A stretch of DNA of 40,608 nt from Cohnella phaseoli (GTDB lineage: Bacteria > Bacillota > Bacilli > Paenibacillales > Paenibacillaceae): positions 1 through 40,608 of the forward strand of contig NZ_QRDZ01000053.1 in NCBI RefSeq assembly GCF_003386235.1, in the 5' to 3' direction. This document shows positions 15,827 through 23,583 of this stretch, piece after piece. Under the pieces are notes generated by a model, which was given only the letters and a program-made list of their open reading frames with translations, made no database searches and was not told the origin of the DNA. The stretch's first letter is position 1. Every line of letters begins with the position of its first letter. Both the position numbers and the translations under genes were made by a program.

Positions 15827-17431
15827 GTGACCAAATATATTTTCGTAACGGGGGGCGTCGTCTCTTCGCTCGGCAAAGGAATAACGGCTGCATCGTTGGG
15901 ACGGCTGCTTAAAAATCGAGGGCTTAAAGTAACCATCCAAAAGTTCGATCCGTACATCAACGTTGACCCGGGGACGATGAGCCCCTATCAGCACGGTGAA
16001 GTGTTCGTGACCGACGACGGAGCGGAGACCGATCTGGATCTCGGCCACTACGAGCGATTTATCGATATTAATCTATCGAAGAACAGCAACGTGACGACGG
16101 GCAAGATTTATTCGACTGTCATCAGCAAGGAGCGTCGCGGAGAATATCTCGGCGGCACAGTGCAGGTCATTCCGCACATTACGAACGAGATCAAGGATCG
16201 CGTCTTCCGCGCAGGCAAGGAAGCGGGCTCGGACGTCGTTATTACGGAGATCGGCGGCACGGTCGGAGACATCGAGAGCTTGCCGTTCCTCGAAGCAATT
16301 CGCCAAATCAAGAGCGATATCGGGCGGGACAACGTGATGTATATTCACGTGACGCTCATTCCTTATATTAAAGCTGCCGGAGAGGTCAAGACGAAGCCGA
16401 CTCAGCACAGCGTCAAGGAGCTGCGCAGCATCGGCATCCAGCCGAACGTCATCGTCTGCCGTACGGAATATCCGCTGGCCGAAGATTTGAAACGCAAGAT
16501 CGCGTCCCTCTGCGACATTGACGCCAATGCGGTTGTCGAATGCCGCGACGCTTCGACGTTGTACGAGGTTCCGCTTAACCTGCGCAACGAAGGGCTGGAC
16601 GACTATGTCGTTAAGCATTTGAACCTGCAAGTCGGCGCTCCGGATATGACGGAGTGGGAAGCGCTCGTGAACCGCGTGAAGTCGCTTAAGAAGACGACGG
16701 AGATTGCGATCGTGGGCAAATACGTCGCGCTTCACGATGCATACTTAAGCATCGTGGAATCGCTGGCGCATGCCGGCATCGACGCCGACTCCGAAGTGAA
16801 CATCCGCTGGGTCAACGCCGAAGAGATAGAACCGGGCAACGTGGAAGAGATGCTGGGCGGCGTGCACGGCATTCTTGTTCCGGGCGGATTCGGAGATCGC
16901 GGTATCGAAGGAAAAATCACCGCGATCCGGTATGCGAGAGAGAGCGGAATTCCGTTCTTCGGCATTTGCCTCGGCATGCAGGTGGCCGTCATCGAATACG
17001 CTCGTCATATGGCCGGCTTGGACGGCGCGAACAGCTCCGAGATTCATCCGGCGACCCCGTATCCGGTCATCGATCTGCTGCCAGAGCAGAAGGATATCGA
17101 AGATCTCGGCGGCACGATGCGTCTCGGCCTCTATCCTTGCAAGCTGGCTCCGGGAAGCCTGGCTGCGCAATGCTACGGGGACGAGCTTGTCTACGAGCGC
17201 CATCGCCACCGGTACGAGTTCAACAACGAGTATCGCGAGCGCATCGAGTCGACCGGCCTGCGCATCTCGGGCACTTCGCCGGACGGACGTCTTGTGGAGA
17301 TGGTCGAGCTTCCGGGCCATCCATGGTTCTTGGCCGTGCAGTTCCATCCGGAGTTCACCTCGCGTCCGAACCGTCCGCAGCCGCTGTTCCGCGAATTCGT
17401 GAAAGCGGCGTTGAAGCGTTCCGAGGCTTAA
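15827..17431 (+). CDS. pyrG: CTP synthase
   Basis: Makes CTP from UTP, ATP and glutamine; last step of pyrimidine nucleotide synthesis. 534 aa, the standard length. The N-terminal synthetase domain starts KYIFVTGGVVSSLGKG (P-loop). The C-terminal class I amidotransferase domain has nucleophile C381 in GICLGMQ and H507/E509 in QFHPEF, plus the oxyanion loop PGGFGDRG. GTG start at 15827 with GGGAGG about 11 nt upstream. It has its own promoter and CTP-responsive leader and is followed by a strong terminator, so it is monocistronic. Confidence 0.98.
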   Translation: MTKYIFVTGGVVSSLGKGITAASLGRLLKNRGLKVTIQKFDPYINVDPGTMSPYQHGEVFVTDDGAETDLDLGHYERFIDINLSKNSNVTTGKIYSTVISKERRGEYLGGTVQVIPHITNEIKDRVFRAGKEAGSDVVITEIGGTVGDIESLPFLEAIRQIKSDIGRDNVMYIHVTLIPYIKAAGEVKTKPTQHSVKELRSIGIQPNVIVCRTEYPLAEDLKRKIASLCDIDANAVVECRDASTLYEVPLNLRNEGLDDYVVKHLNLQVGAPDMTEWEALVNRVKSLKKTTEIAIVGKYVALHDAYLSIVESLAHAGIDADSEVNIRWVNAEEIEPGNVEEMLGGVHGILVPGGFGDRGIEGKITAIRYARESGIPFFGICLGMQVAVIEYARHMAGLDGANSSEIHPATPYPVIDLLPEQKDIEDLGGTMRLGLYPCKLAPGSLAAQCYGDELVYERHRHRYEFNNEYRERIESTGLRISGTSPDGRLVEMVELPGHPWFLAVQFHPEFTSRPNRPQPLFREFVKAALKRSEA

Positions 17432-17447
17432 TTCGGACACTAGCGAA

Positions 17448-17481
17448 GATCGTTTCGGCATTGCCGGGACGGTCTTTTTTT
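17448..17481 (+). terminator. Intrinsic terminator of pyrG
   Basis: A 13-bp stem with G-U pairs (17448-17460 with 17462-17474) and a T7 tract (17475-17481), 16 bp past the pyrG stop. Confidence 0.85.
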
Positions 17482-17496
17482 CATGAACAACATAAG

Positions 17497-17675
17497 GCGG
17501 AAAGTCCGCACTAATTTTGTCGAATGGCGGGAAATGGGAGGAATAGAGCGGGATATCCGCTTTATTTTCACCAAAATGGTGAATGGCGGAAAATGGGGCG
17601 GAAAATCCTCTTTATTTTCTCCAAAAGGGGTCAATCGGGGGAAATAGGGCGGGACATCCGCTTTAGAAAGCCGGA
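17497..17675. repeat. Tandem ~51-bp intergenic repeat, about 3.5 units
   Basis: Units start with GCGG at 17497, 17548, 17598 and 17649, a period of 50-51 bp. Each begins with a short palindrome of the type GCGG-N5-CCGC (clearest at 17548-17560), followed by TTTATTTT and a CCAAAA-containing palindrome (clearest at 17567-17583, TTCACC / GGTGAA). A G-rich GGCGGAAAATGGGG-like stretch ends the unit. Units differ at many bases. No reading frame is conserved across them. The array lies in the 515-bp gap between pyrG and spo0F. Confidence 0.8.
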
Positions 17676-17885
17676 AACCGTCTACTGAGGAATGCCCGCT
17701 TAAAATCTACAAGGCGTAAACTCCCTCTCTATTAATCTGGGCAGCGACTGCGATTGACACTGGAAACCTCAATCAAGGTTGACTATTAGAACGTTTCAGA
17801 TAATCATTTTGTGAAGGAATAACAAGAACGGCGAAATGTCAATCATGGATATTTGAAGCATTGTACATTTTTTTACATGGAAACA
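17676..17885. other. Spacer between the repeat array and the spo0F promoter
   Basis: AT-richer non-coding DNA with no gene seen. A TTGACA at 17754-17759 and a TTGACT at 17779-17784 could be -35 elements of additional spo0F promoters, but no well-placed -10 was found. Confidence 0.35.
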
Positions 17886-17913
17886 GAAGGAATTTCCGCT
17901 AGCGGTCACGAAT
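17886..17913 (+). promoter_or_regulatory. Sigma-H promoter candidate of spo0F
   Basis: GAAGGAATT (17886-17894) fits the sigma-H -35 RWAGGAWWT at every position. CGAAT (17909-17913) fits the -10, with the spacing used by known sigma-H promoters. It lies about 35 bp before the start codon. B. subtilis spo0F is also transcribed by sigma-H during the shift to sporulation. Confidence 0.65.
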
Positions 17914-17946
17914 AAGGCTACAAAGGCGATTCGGAGGGATGAGCTC

Positions 17947-18342
17947 TTGGACAAGAAAAGACTGCTGATTGTTGACGATCAAGTCGGTATCCGCATTTTG
18001 TTGTTGGAGGTTTTCGCTACCGAGGGCTATGATACCTTTCAAGCGGCGAACGGAAGAGCGGCGTTGGATATCGTGCGCACGAACCGCCCTGACCTCGTCC
18101 TGCTTGATATGAAGATCCCCGGGATGGACGGGCTTGAAATTCTCAAGCAGATTAAGGAGTATGACCGAGACATTAAAGTCATCATGATGACCGCATACGG
18201 AGAGTTGGACATGATCAAGGAGGCGACGGATCTGGGCGCGCTAATGCATTTCACGAAGCCGTTCGACATCGACGAGATGAGATTGGCCGTCAATATGCAA
18301 CTCGGACACGGTTCGTCTTCGCAGTTCGCAACAGGCACTTAA
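17947..18342 (+). CDS. spo0F: Sporulation phosphorelay response regulator Spo0F
   Basis: Receives phosphate from sporulation kinases and passes it through Spo0B to Spo0A. 131 aa, a single receiver domain with acidic pocket D10-D11, phosphoacceptor D54 (LLDMKIPGMDG, the same number as B. subtilis Spo0F), T of MMTAYGE and K of FTKPFD. The TTG start at 17947 is chosen because GGAGG sits 9 nt upstream; the nearby ATG at 17939 is out of frame. The order pyrG-spo0F-fba is conserved in Bacilli. The soluble PAS kinase at 33676-34788 is a plausible phosphodonor. Confidence 0.95.
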   Translation: MDKKRLLIVDDQVGIRILLLEVFATEGYDTFQAANGRAALDIVRTNRPDLVLLDMKIPGMDGLEILKQIKEYDRDIKVIMMTAYGELDMIKEATDLGALMHFTKPFDIDEMRLAVNMQLGHGSSSQFATGT

Positions 18343-18390
18343 TTCGGCGGGGGGTCGCAACTAAGGATAAACCTGGAAACGTGAGTTCGG

Positions 18391-18421
18391 TTTACTTCGC
18401 AAAGTTATTTTGTGTTATAAT
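18391..18421 (+). promoter_or_regulatory. Candidate promoter of fba
   Basis: A perfect TATAAT (18416-18421) with TTTACT (18391-18396) at a long 19-bp spacing, about 58 bp before the fba start. The -10 is convincing; the -35 is weak. Confidence 0.5.
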
Positions 18422-18479
18422 AACGCAGTATGTACGATGCGTGAGAAATCGAATGAAACTGCAGGAGGAATATTACACT

Positions 18480-19334
18480 ATGCCATTAGTATCCATGTCC
18501 GAATTTCTGCCTCAAGCCAAAGCGGGTAAGTATGCCATCGGTCAATTCAACATGAATAACCTGGAGTTTGCCCAAGCGATCACCGACGCTGCGATCGAGG
18601 AAAACTCCCCGTTCATTTTTGGCGTTAGCGAAGGCGCTCTTAAGTACATGGGAATGGAATACACCGTTGCGATCGCTAAAGCGGCCGCCGAGAAATCCGG
18701 TCTTCCGATCGCGCTGCACTTGGACCACGGCAGCAACTTCGATATCGCAATGAAATGTATCCGCGCAGGATTCTCTTCCGTTATGTTCGACGGTTCGCAC
18801 CACTCGTTCGAGGATAACATCCGTTTGACCAAGGAAGTCGTTAAAGCCGCTCATGCGATGGGCGTATCCGTCGAAGGCGAGCTGGGCACGATCGGCGGCG
18901 TCGAGGACGATCTTAGCGTAGACGAGGCTGACGCGAAGTTGGCCAAGCCGGAAGAAGCGATCCGTTTCTACGAAGAGACGGGCGTTGACTGCCTGGCAAT
19001 CGCAGTAGGTACGGCTCACGGCATGTACAAGGGCGAAGTGAAAATTCACTTCGATATCATTAAAGAAGTCGTAGCTAAAATTCCGGTTCCAGTCGTGCTT
19101 CACGGCGGCTCCGGCGTTCCGGACGATATGATTCGCGAAGCGATTCAATCCGGAGCAGGCAAGATCAACGTAAATACCGAGAACCAAGTCGCTTGCACGG
19201 CTGCTATTCGCGACGTCCTTGGAAAGAATGACAGCGTAATCGACCCTCGCAAATACTTGACTCCTGCCCGCGACGCGATGAAAGCCGTCGTACGTGAGAA
19301 AATCCGCCTGTTCGGAAGCAGCAACAAAGCTTAA
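18480..19334 (+). CDS. fba: Class II fructose-1,6-bisphosphate aldolase
   Basis: Zinc-dependent glycolytic/gluconeogenic aldolase interconverting fructose-1,6-bisphosphate with dihydroxyacetone phosphate and glyceraldehyde-3-phosphate. 284 aa. The ALHLDHGSNF motif carries the proton-shuttling Asp and first zinc His. GTAHG, HGGSGVPD and the NVNTENQ phosphate-binding loop follow. The ATG at 18480 begins the conserved MPLVSM, with AGGAGG 11 nt upstream. Codon use is visibly biased towards highly expressed codons compared with its neighbours. It sits between spo0F and murA as in B. subtilis, but the transaldolase gene found there is missing. Confidence 0.97.
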   Translation: MPLVSMSEFLPQAKAGKYAIGQFNMNNLEFAQAITDAAIEENSPFIFGVSEGALKYMGMEYTVAIAKAAAEKSGLPIALHLDHGSNFDIAMKCIRAGFSSVMFDGSHHSFEDNIRLTKEVVKAAHAMGVSVEGELGTIGGVEDDLSVDEADAKLAKPEEAIRFYEETGVDCLAIAVGTAHGMYKGEVKIHFDIIKEVVAKIPVPVVLHGGSGVPDDMIREAIQSGAGKINVNTENQVACTAAIRDVLGKNDSVIDPRKYLTPARDAMKAVVREKIRLFGSSNKA

Positions 19335-19366
19335 TTTATATCGCATCCTATTATCGAATTTCAACG

Positions 19367-19400
19367 CGGGAAAACGTCATGGGGCGTTTTCCCGTTCCTT
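19367..19400 (+). terminator. Intrinsic terminator of fba
   Basis: A 10-bp perfect stem (CGGGAAAACG 19367-19376 / CGTTTTCCCG 19385-19394), 8-nt loop, followed by TTCCTTC. The U-tract is interrupted, so it may be leaky. Confidence 0.6.
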
Positions 19401-19404
19401 CATG

Positions 19405-19425
19405 TGCCGAGGGTTCCCCTCGGCA
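19405..19425 (+). promoter_or_regulatory. Leader hairpin just upstream of the murA ribosome binding site
   Basis: A perfect 9-bp stem (TGCCGAGGG 19405-19413 / CCCTCGGCA 19417-19425) with a 3-nt loop, ending 7 nt before the murA AGGAGG. There is no T-tract, so it is not a normal terminator. It may protect the mRNA 5' end or influence translation. Confidence 0.45.
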
Positions 19426-19451
19426 ACACCACGAGGAGGAAGACGGCATTC

Positions 19452-20702
19452 ATGGATAAATTGATGGTCCGCGGAGGCCGGCCGCTCAGAGGAACGGTCG
19501 GCATCAGCGGCGCGAAGAATAGCGCCGTCGCCCTTATTCCCGCAGCGATATTGGCAGAGTCGGAAGTGAGATTGGACAATCTTCCGCAGCTTAGCGACGT
19601 AGCGGTCTATGCGGAGCTTCTTGAGCAGCTCGGCGGCAAGGTGACTTGGCAAGAAGATACGATGACGATCGACCCGTCAGGCATGAGCTCGGTTCCTATG
19701 CCTAACGGCAGAGTTAAATTGTTAAGAGCATCTTATTATTTAATGGGGGCTTTGTTAGGGAGATTCGGAGAAGCGACGATCGGCTTGCCGGGAGGCTGCA
19801 ATTTCGAGCCGCGCCCGATCGATCAGCATATTAAAGGTTTCGAGGCGCTTGGCGCCGAAGTGACGAACGACCACGGCTCGATTCGGATTAGAGCCAAGGA
19901 ATTAAGAGGGGCCAAAATCTATCTCGACGTCGTCAGCGTCGGAGCAACGATCAACATCATGCTGGCAGCTTCTCGCGCCAAAGGCCTCACTCTGATCGAG
20001 AACGCTGCGAAGGAGCCGGAGATTATCGACGTGGCGACGCTGCTCAACGCCATGGGGGCAAAGATCAAAGGCGCAGGCACGGAAACGATTCGCATTGAGG
20101 GCGTTAGCGAGATGCACGGCTGCCGCCATTCGATTATCCCCGATCGCATTCAAGCCGGAACCTATATGATAGCCGCTGCGGCGACCCGCGGCGACGTCCT
20201 TATCGATAATATTATTCCGAAGCATCTGGAAGCGATAACCGCCAAGCTGCAGGAGATGGGCGTACATGTGTACGAGATGGACGAAGCGATTCGCGTTGTC
20301 GGACAATCCCTCTACGAAGCGGTGGACGTGAAGGCTCTCGTCTATCCCGGCTTCGCCACCGATCTGCAATCCCCGATGACGAGCTTGCTTACGCAGGCCC
20401 GCGGAGTCAGTGTGTTATCCGATTATGTGTACAACAACCGGTTTAAGCATGTTCCCGAGCTGGCGCGAATGGGTGCGCAAATTCGGGTGGAAGGCCGATC
20501 CGCCATCATCGAGGGCGGCCCGCTGAACGCGGCCAAAGTTAAAGCTGCGGACCTTCGCGCCGGCGCAGCGCTTGTCGTAGCCGCGCTGACGGTCGAAGAG
20601 GGGACGACGGAGATTAGCGGCGTTGAATATATCGATCGCGGATACGAGCGCCTCGTCACACAGCTCAGCAATCTGGGCGCGGAAGTATGGAGAGACGGAT
20701 AG
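19452..20702 (+). CDS. murA: UDP-N-acetylglucosamine 1-carboxyvinyltransferase
   Basis: First committed step of peptidoglycan precursor synthesis: transfers enolpyruvate from PEP to UDP-GlcNAc. 416 aa. It opens MDKLMVRGGRPLRGTVGISGAKNSA with the substrate-binding KN pair. The catalytic loop is GLPGGCNFEPRPIDQH, with C116 intact, which predicts fosfomycin sensitivity as known for Cys-type MurA. GAGGAGG lies 13-14 nt before the ATG. Synteny (fba...rho) matches the second Bacillus copy (MurAB/MurZ) rather than the one near the atp genes. Confidence 0.95.
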   Translation: MDKLMVRGGRPLRGTVGISGAKNSAVALIPAAILAESEVRLDNLPQLSDVAVYAELLEQLGGKVTWQEDTMTIDPSGMSSVPMPNGRVKLLRASYYLMGALLGRFGEATIGLPGGCNFEPRPIDQHIKGFEALGAEVTNDHGSIRIRAKELRGAKIYLDVVSVGATINIMLAASRAKGLTLIENAAKEPEIIDVATLLNAMGAKIKGAGTETIRIEGVSEMHGCRHSIIPDRIQAGTYMIAAAATRGDVLIDNIIPKHLEAITAKLQEMGVHVYEMDEAIRVVGQSLYEAVDVKALVYPGFATDLQSPMTSLLTQARGVSVLSDYVYNNRFKHVPELARMGAQIRVEGRSAIIEGGPLNAAKVKAADLRAGAALVVAALTVEEGTTEISGVEYIDRGYERLVTQLSNLGAEVWRDG

Positions 20703-20753
20703 TTTGTCGCTTGCGTCGAATATTATTTTAATTCACAAAAAGTAGGGATTCCA

Positions 20754-22076
20754 TTGACCGATCTGATGATGGGCGATTTGGAAGGACTTAAGCTGACCGA
20801 GCTGTACAAGCTTGCGAAGCAGCACCAGATCAATAACTATGCCCAGATGAAAAAAAGAGAATTGATTATCGCGATTTTGCGAGCGCAGGCGGAACGAAGC
20901 GGCCTGATGTACATGGAAGGCGTGCTGGACGTTCTGCCCGAAGGCTTCGGGTTCCTGAGGCCGATCAATTACTTGCCGAGTCCGGAGGACATCTACATCT
21001 CCGCCTCGCAAATTCGTAAATTCGATTTGCGCACTGGGGATCTCGTATCCGGCAAGTGCCGGGCTCCGAAGGAAAACGAACGTTATTTCGGCCTTCTGCA
21101 AGTGAACGCCGTCAACGGTATCGCTCCGGAGACCGCCGCGGAACGGCTGCATTTTCCCGCACTCACCCCGCTCTACCCGCAGAAGAAAATCAAGCTCGAA
21201 ACGTCTCCCACCCAACTGTCCACTCGCATTATGGATCTCGTTGCACCTGTCGGATTGGGCCAGCGCGGCTTGATCGTCGCTCAGCCTAAAGCGGGCAAAA
21301 CGTTGCTGCTGAAGGAAATCGCCAACAGCATCGCTACGAATCATCCCGAGATCGACCTGTTCGTTCTGCTGATCGACGAGCGTCCGGAAGAAGTGACGGA
21401 TATGCAGCGTTCGGTCAAAGGCGAGGTCATCGCATCCACATTCGACGAGGTGCCGGAGAACCATATCAAGGTTGCGGAGCTTGTGCTTGAACGCGCGCTG
21501 CGTCTGGTAGAGCACAAGAGGGACGTTGTAATTTTGATGGACAGTATTACGCGTCTGGCGCGGGCTTACAACCTGGTCGTTCCTCCGTCGGGACGCACGT
21601 TGTCGGGAGGTATCGATCCGGCGTCTTTCCACCGGCCGAAGCGCTTCTTCGGATCGGCGCGGAATATCGAGGAAGGCGGCAGCCTGACGATTCTGGCTAC
21701 TGCTCTCGTGGAGACCGGCTCGCGTATGGACGATATTATTTACGAGGAATTCAAAGGCACCGGCAACATGGAGCTTCATCTAGATCGCAAGCTTTCCGAA
21801 CGCCGAATTTTCCCGGCTCTCGATATCCGCCGTTCGGGGACGAGGCGGGAGGAGCTGCTGCTTGACAAGGAGGCGCTCGACAAGCTGTGGGCGATCCGCA
21901 AGAGTATGAACGATTCCATGGAATATGTGGAGGGCTTCCTGAAGAAGCTGGCCAACACGAAGACGAATCAGGAGTTTCTCGATATGTTGGACGTCAACGC
22001 GCCTGCGAGCGCGCCAAGCTCTTCAAGCCACTCTTCAAGCACCGGCGGGCGCCGGCCTCCCCGGAGCAGCACCTGA
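20754..22076 (+). CDS. rho: Transcription termination factor Rho
   Basis: Hexameric RNA-dependent ATPase that dislodges RNA polymerase. 440 aa. An N-terminal helical domain (about 1-50) is followed by the RNA-binding cold-shock fold with EGFGFLRP. The RecA-like motor contains QPKAGKT (Walker A), VLLIDERPEEV and DSITRLARAYN (Walker B region). The R-loop and Q-loop lie in VVPPSGRTLSGG and SARNIEEGGSL. A Ser-rich C-terminal tail is unusual but short. The TTG start at 20754 has AGTAGGGA upstream; an ATG at 20766 is a possible alternative. The downstream gene follows after 22 nt. Confidence 0.96.
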   Translation: MTDLMMGDLEGLKLTELYKLAKQHQINNYAQMKKRELIIAILRAQAERSGLMYMEGVLDVLPEGFGFLRPINYLPSPEDIYISASQIRKFDLRTGDLVSGKCRAPKENERYFGLLQVNAVNGIAPETAAERLHFPALTPLYPQKKIKLETSPTQLSTRIMDLVAPVGLGQRGLIVAQPKAGKTLLLKEIANSIATNHPEIDLFVLLIDERPEEVTDMQRSVKGEVIASTFDEVPENHIKVAELVLERALRLVEHKRDVVILMDSITRLARAYNLVVPPSGRTLSGGIDPASFHRPKRFFGSARNIEEGGSLTILATALVETGSRMDDIIYEEFKGTGNMELHLDRKLSERRIFPALDIRRSGTRREELLLDKEALDKLWAIRKSMNDSMEYVEGFLKKLANTKTNQEFLDMLDVNAPASAPSSSSHSSSTGGRRPPRSST

Positions 22077-22098
22077 GTCTCGAAGGAGAGGTTAAGCG

Positions 22099-23349
22099 AT
22101 GCACCTGGTATATGCAGACGAACAAGGCAACGTATTCGATCATCCCGAGCTGTACGGCGTAGCCCGCAGCGGCGACAACCTCGTCGAGCTTCTCGAAGAC
22201 GAGCTCATTCCGCTTCCTGCGGGAGCGACGCTTGTGGGCTTGCCTCACACAAGGGCTATCGGCATGGACCCGGACAGCGGCAGAATGCAGCTTCTTCCCG
22301 GCAATTATCAAGCGGTAGGGGCGCTGCTTCCGCAAGGTTTTACGCGATTTTATGTGCCGGGCTACTCGAAGACGGACAAATCGCAGAAATTCCCGCTGTT
22401 CGGCTACACTGCGGTCGTCTGGAAGGACGGCGGTTTCTATGTGGCGGCGGGGCAGACCGACGACCCGGAGCCGTGGAATCCCGAGAACTGCGATCGCAAC
22501 GAGCTTAAGCTTGAAGTCGACCGGCTGCTTGGGACGTATCCGGACAACCGGCTATACAAGCATCTGTCTCACTGCGCGCTGGAATACGAATGCCTCACCG
22601 CATCCAATACATTCCTGCAGCGTCTGGAAGGCGCCGTTCCCGTGTCGTTCTCATGCAACGCGGGCTGCTACGGTTGCATTTCCGAGCAACCGGACGACAG
22701 CGGCTTCGTCGCTCCGCAGACGCGATTGAAGTTCCGGCCGGAAGCGGATGAAGTCGTCGACATTATGCTGGAGCACTTGAAGACGCCGCAATCGATTATC
22801 AGCTTCGGTCAAGGCTGTGAAGGCGAGCCTTCAACCCAGGCCAAGACGATCATCGAAGCCATCAAGCGCGTGCGCGAGCAGACGTCGCTCGGCTACATCA
22901 ATATCAACACGAACGCGGGGCTGTCCGATCACCTGCGGGCAATTACCGACGCGGGCCTGGATTTGATGCGCGTGAGTACGATCAGCGCGCTCGACGACCA
23001 TTACAACGCGTACTACAAACCTCGGGGCTACACCCTCAAGAACGTGGAGAAGTCGCTTCGGTACGCGGCGGACAAGGGCGTGTATACGTCGATCAACTAC
23101 TTGATCTTTCCGGGCGTAACGGATCGCGAGGAAGAGATTGAGGCGATGATCGACTTTGCGCGGCGGACCGGCTTGAAGCTGATCCAGATGCGCAATCTGA
23201 ACATCGACCCGGACGCTTATCTTGAGCTTATCCCGCCAGCTCAGGGGGAGATCTACGGCATGAAAACACTGCTGGAAATCTATAAGCAGGAGCTGCCGGA
23301 CGTCGTGATCGGATCGTATACGCACGTGCCCCCGGTTGCTCGTCCATAG
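22099..23349 (+). CDS. Radical SAM protein of unknown substrate
   Basis: 416 aa. A unique N-terminal region (about 1-180) with VYADEQGNVFDHPELYG and FGYTAVVWKDGGFYVAA is followed by the radical SAM core. The iron-sulfur ligands are C186, C190 and C193 in SCNAGCYGC (CxxxCxxC). Then come the SAM-binding GQGCEGEPS region, NINTNAG, RVSTISALDDHYNAYY, YLIFPGVTDREEE and LIQMRNLNID. There are no C-terminal cysteine clusters of the SPASM/twitch kind. GAAGGAGAGG precedes the ATG, 22 nt after rho, so it is probably co-transcribed with rho. I do not know its reaction; the extra N-terminal domain may bind the substrate. Confidence 0.85.
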   Translation: MHLVYADEQGNVFDHPELYGVARSGDNLVELLEDELIPLPAGATLVGLPHTRAIGMDPDSGRMQLLPGNYQAVGALLPQGFTRFYVPGYSKTDKSQKFPLFGYTAVVWKDGGFYVAAGQTDDPEPWNPENCDRNELKLEVDRLLGTYPDNRLYKHLSHCALEYECLTASNTFLQRLEGAVPVSFSCNAGCYGCISEQPDDSGFVAPQTRLKFRPEADEVVDIMLEHLKTPQSIISFGQGCEGEPSTQAKTIIEAIKRVREQTSLGYININTNAGLSDHLRAITDAGLDLMRVSTISALDDHYNAYYKPRGYTLKNVEKSLRYAADKGVYTSINYLIFPGVTDREEEIEAMIDFARRTGLKLIQMRNLNIDPDAYLELIPPAQGEIYGMKTLLEIYKQELPDVVIGSYTHVPPVARP

Positions 23350-23410
23350 CCGACAAGGCTATCCCGTAAGCACTTCAGGCTGCTTGAAGATTTTATCGAT
23401 GAACAAGGTA

Positions 23411-23524
23411 AAGGGGTATGTACCTCCTGCCGATGCTATACACTCCTGAATCCTGAATGGGGAAACCCGACACCGGATAATTTCAGTAGCGTATGAAGCG
23501 TCTACGGGAGGCAACATACCCCTT
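23411..23524. other. 114-nt extended imperfect hairpin (structured RNA or small inverted-repeat element)
   Basis: The ends pair perfectly over 11 bp (23411-23421 with 23514-23524). Pairing then continues inwards through small internal loops: 23423-23427 with 23507-23511, 23432-23436 with 23498-23502, 23437-23441 with 23491-23495, and 23446-23450 with 23482-23486. TCC/GGA pairs next (23451-23453 with 23475-23477). A GGG/CCC mini-stem closes a GAAA tetraloop (23462-23465). Several pairs are G-U. It lies between the convergent radical SAM and DUF4127 genes. Neither end has a good T-tract. Confidence 0.7.
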
Positions 23525-23583
23525 CTTTGTCTATCGAGCATTTCAACACAACTCTATCTATGGGACATCCCCAATTTCTCGCC

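Noticed and set aside
17497..17675. CRISPR array
   Set aside because: The units are contiguous and degenerate without unique spacers, and no cas genes are present.
23454..23474. Resemblance of the hairpin tip (GAATGGGGAAACCC) to the 5' region of 23S rRNA
   Set aside because: Only about 14 nt match, and the surrounding sequence does not follow 23S rRNA; not an rRNA fragment.
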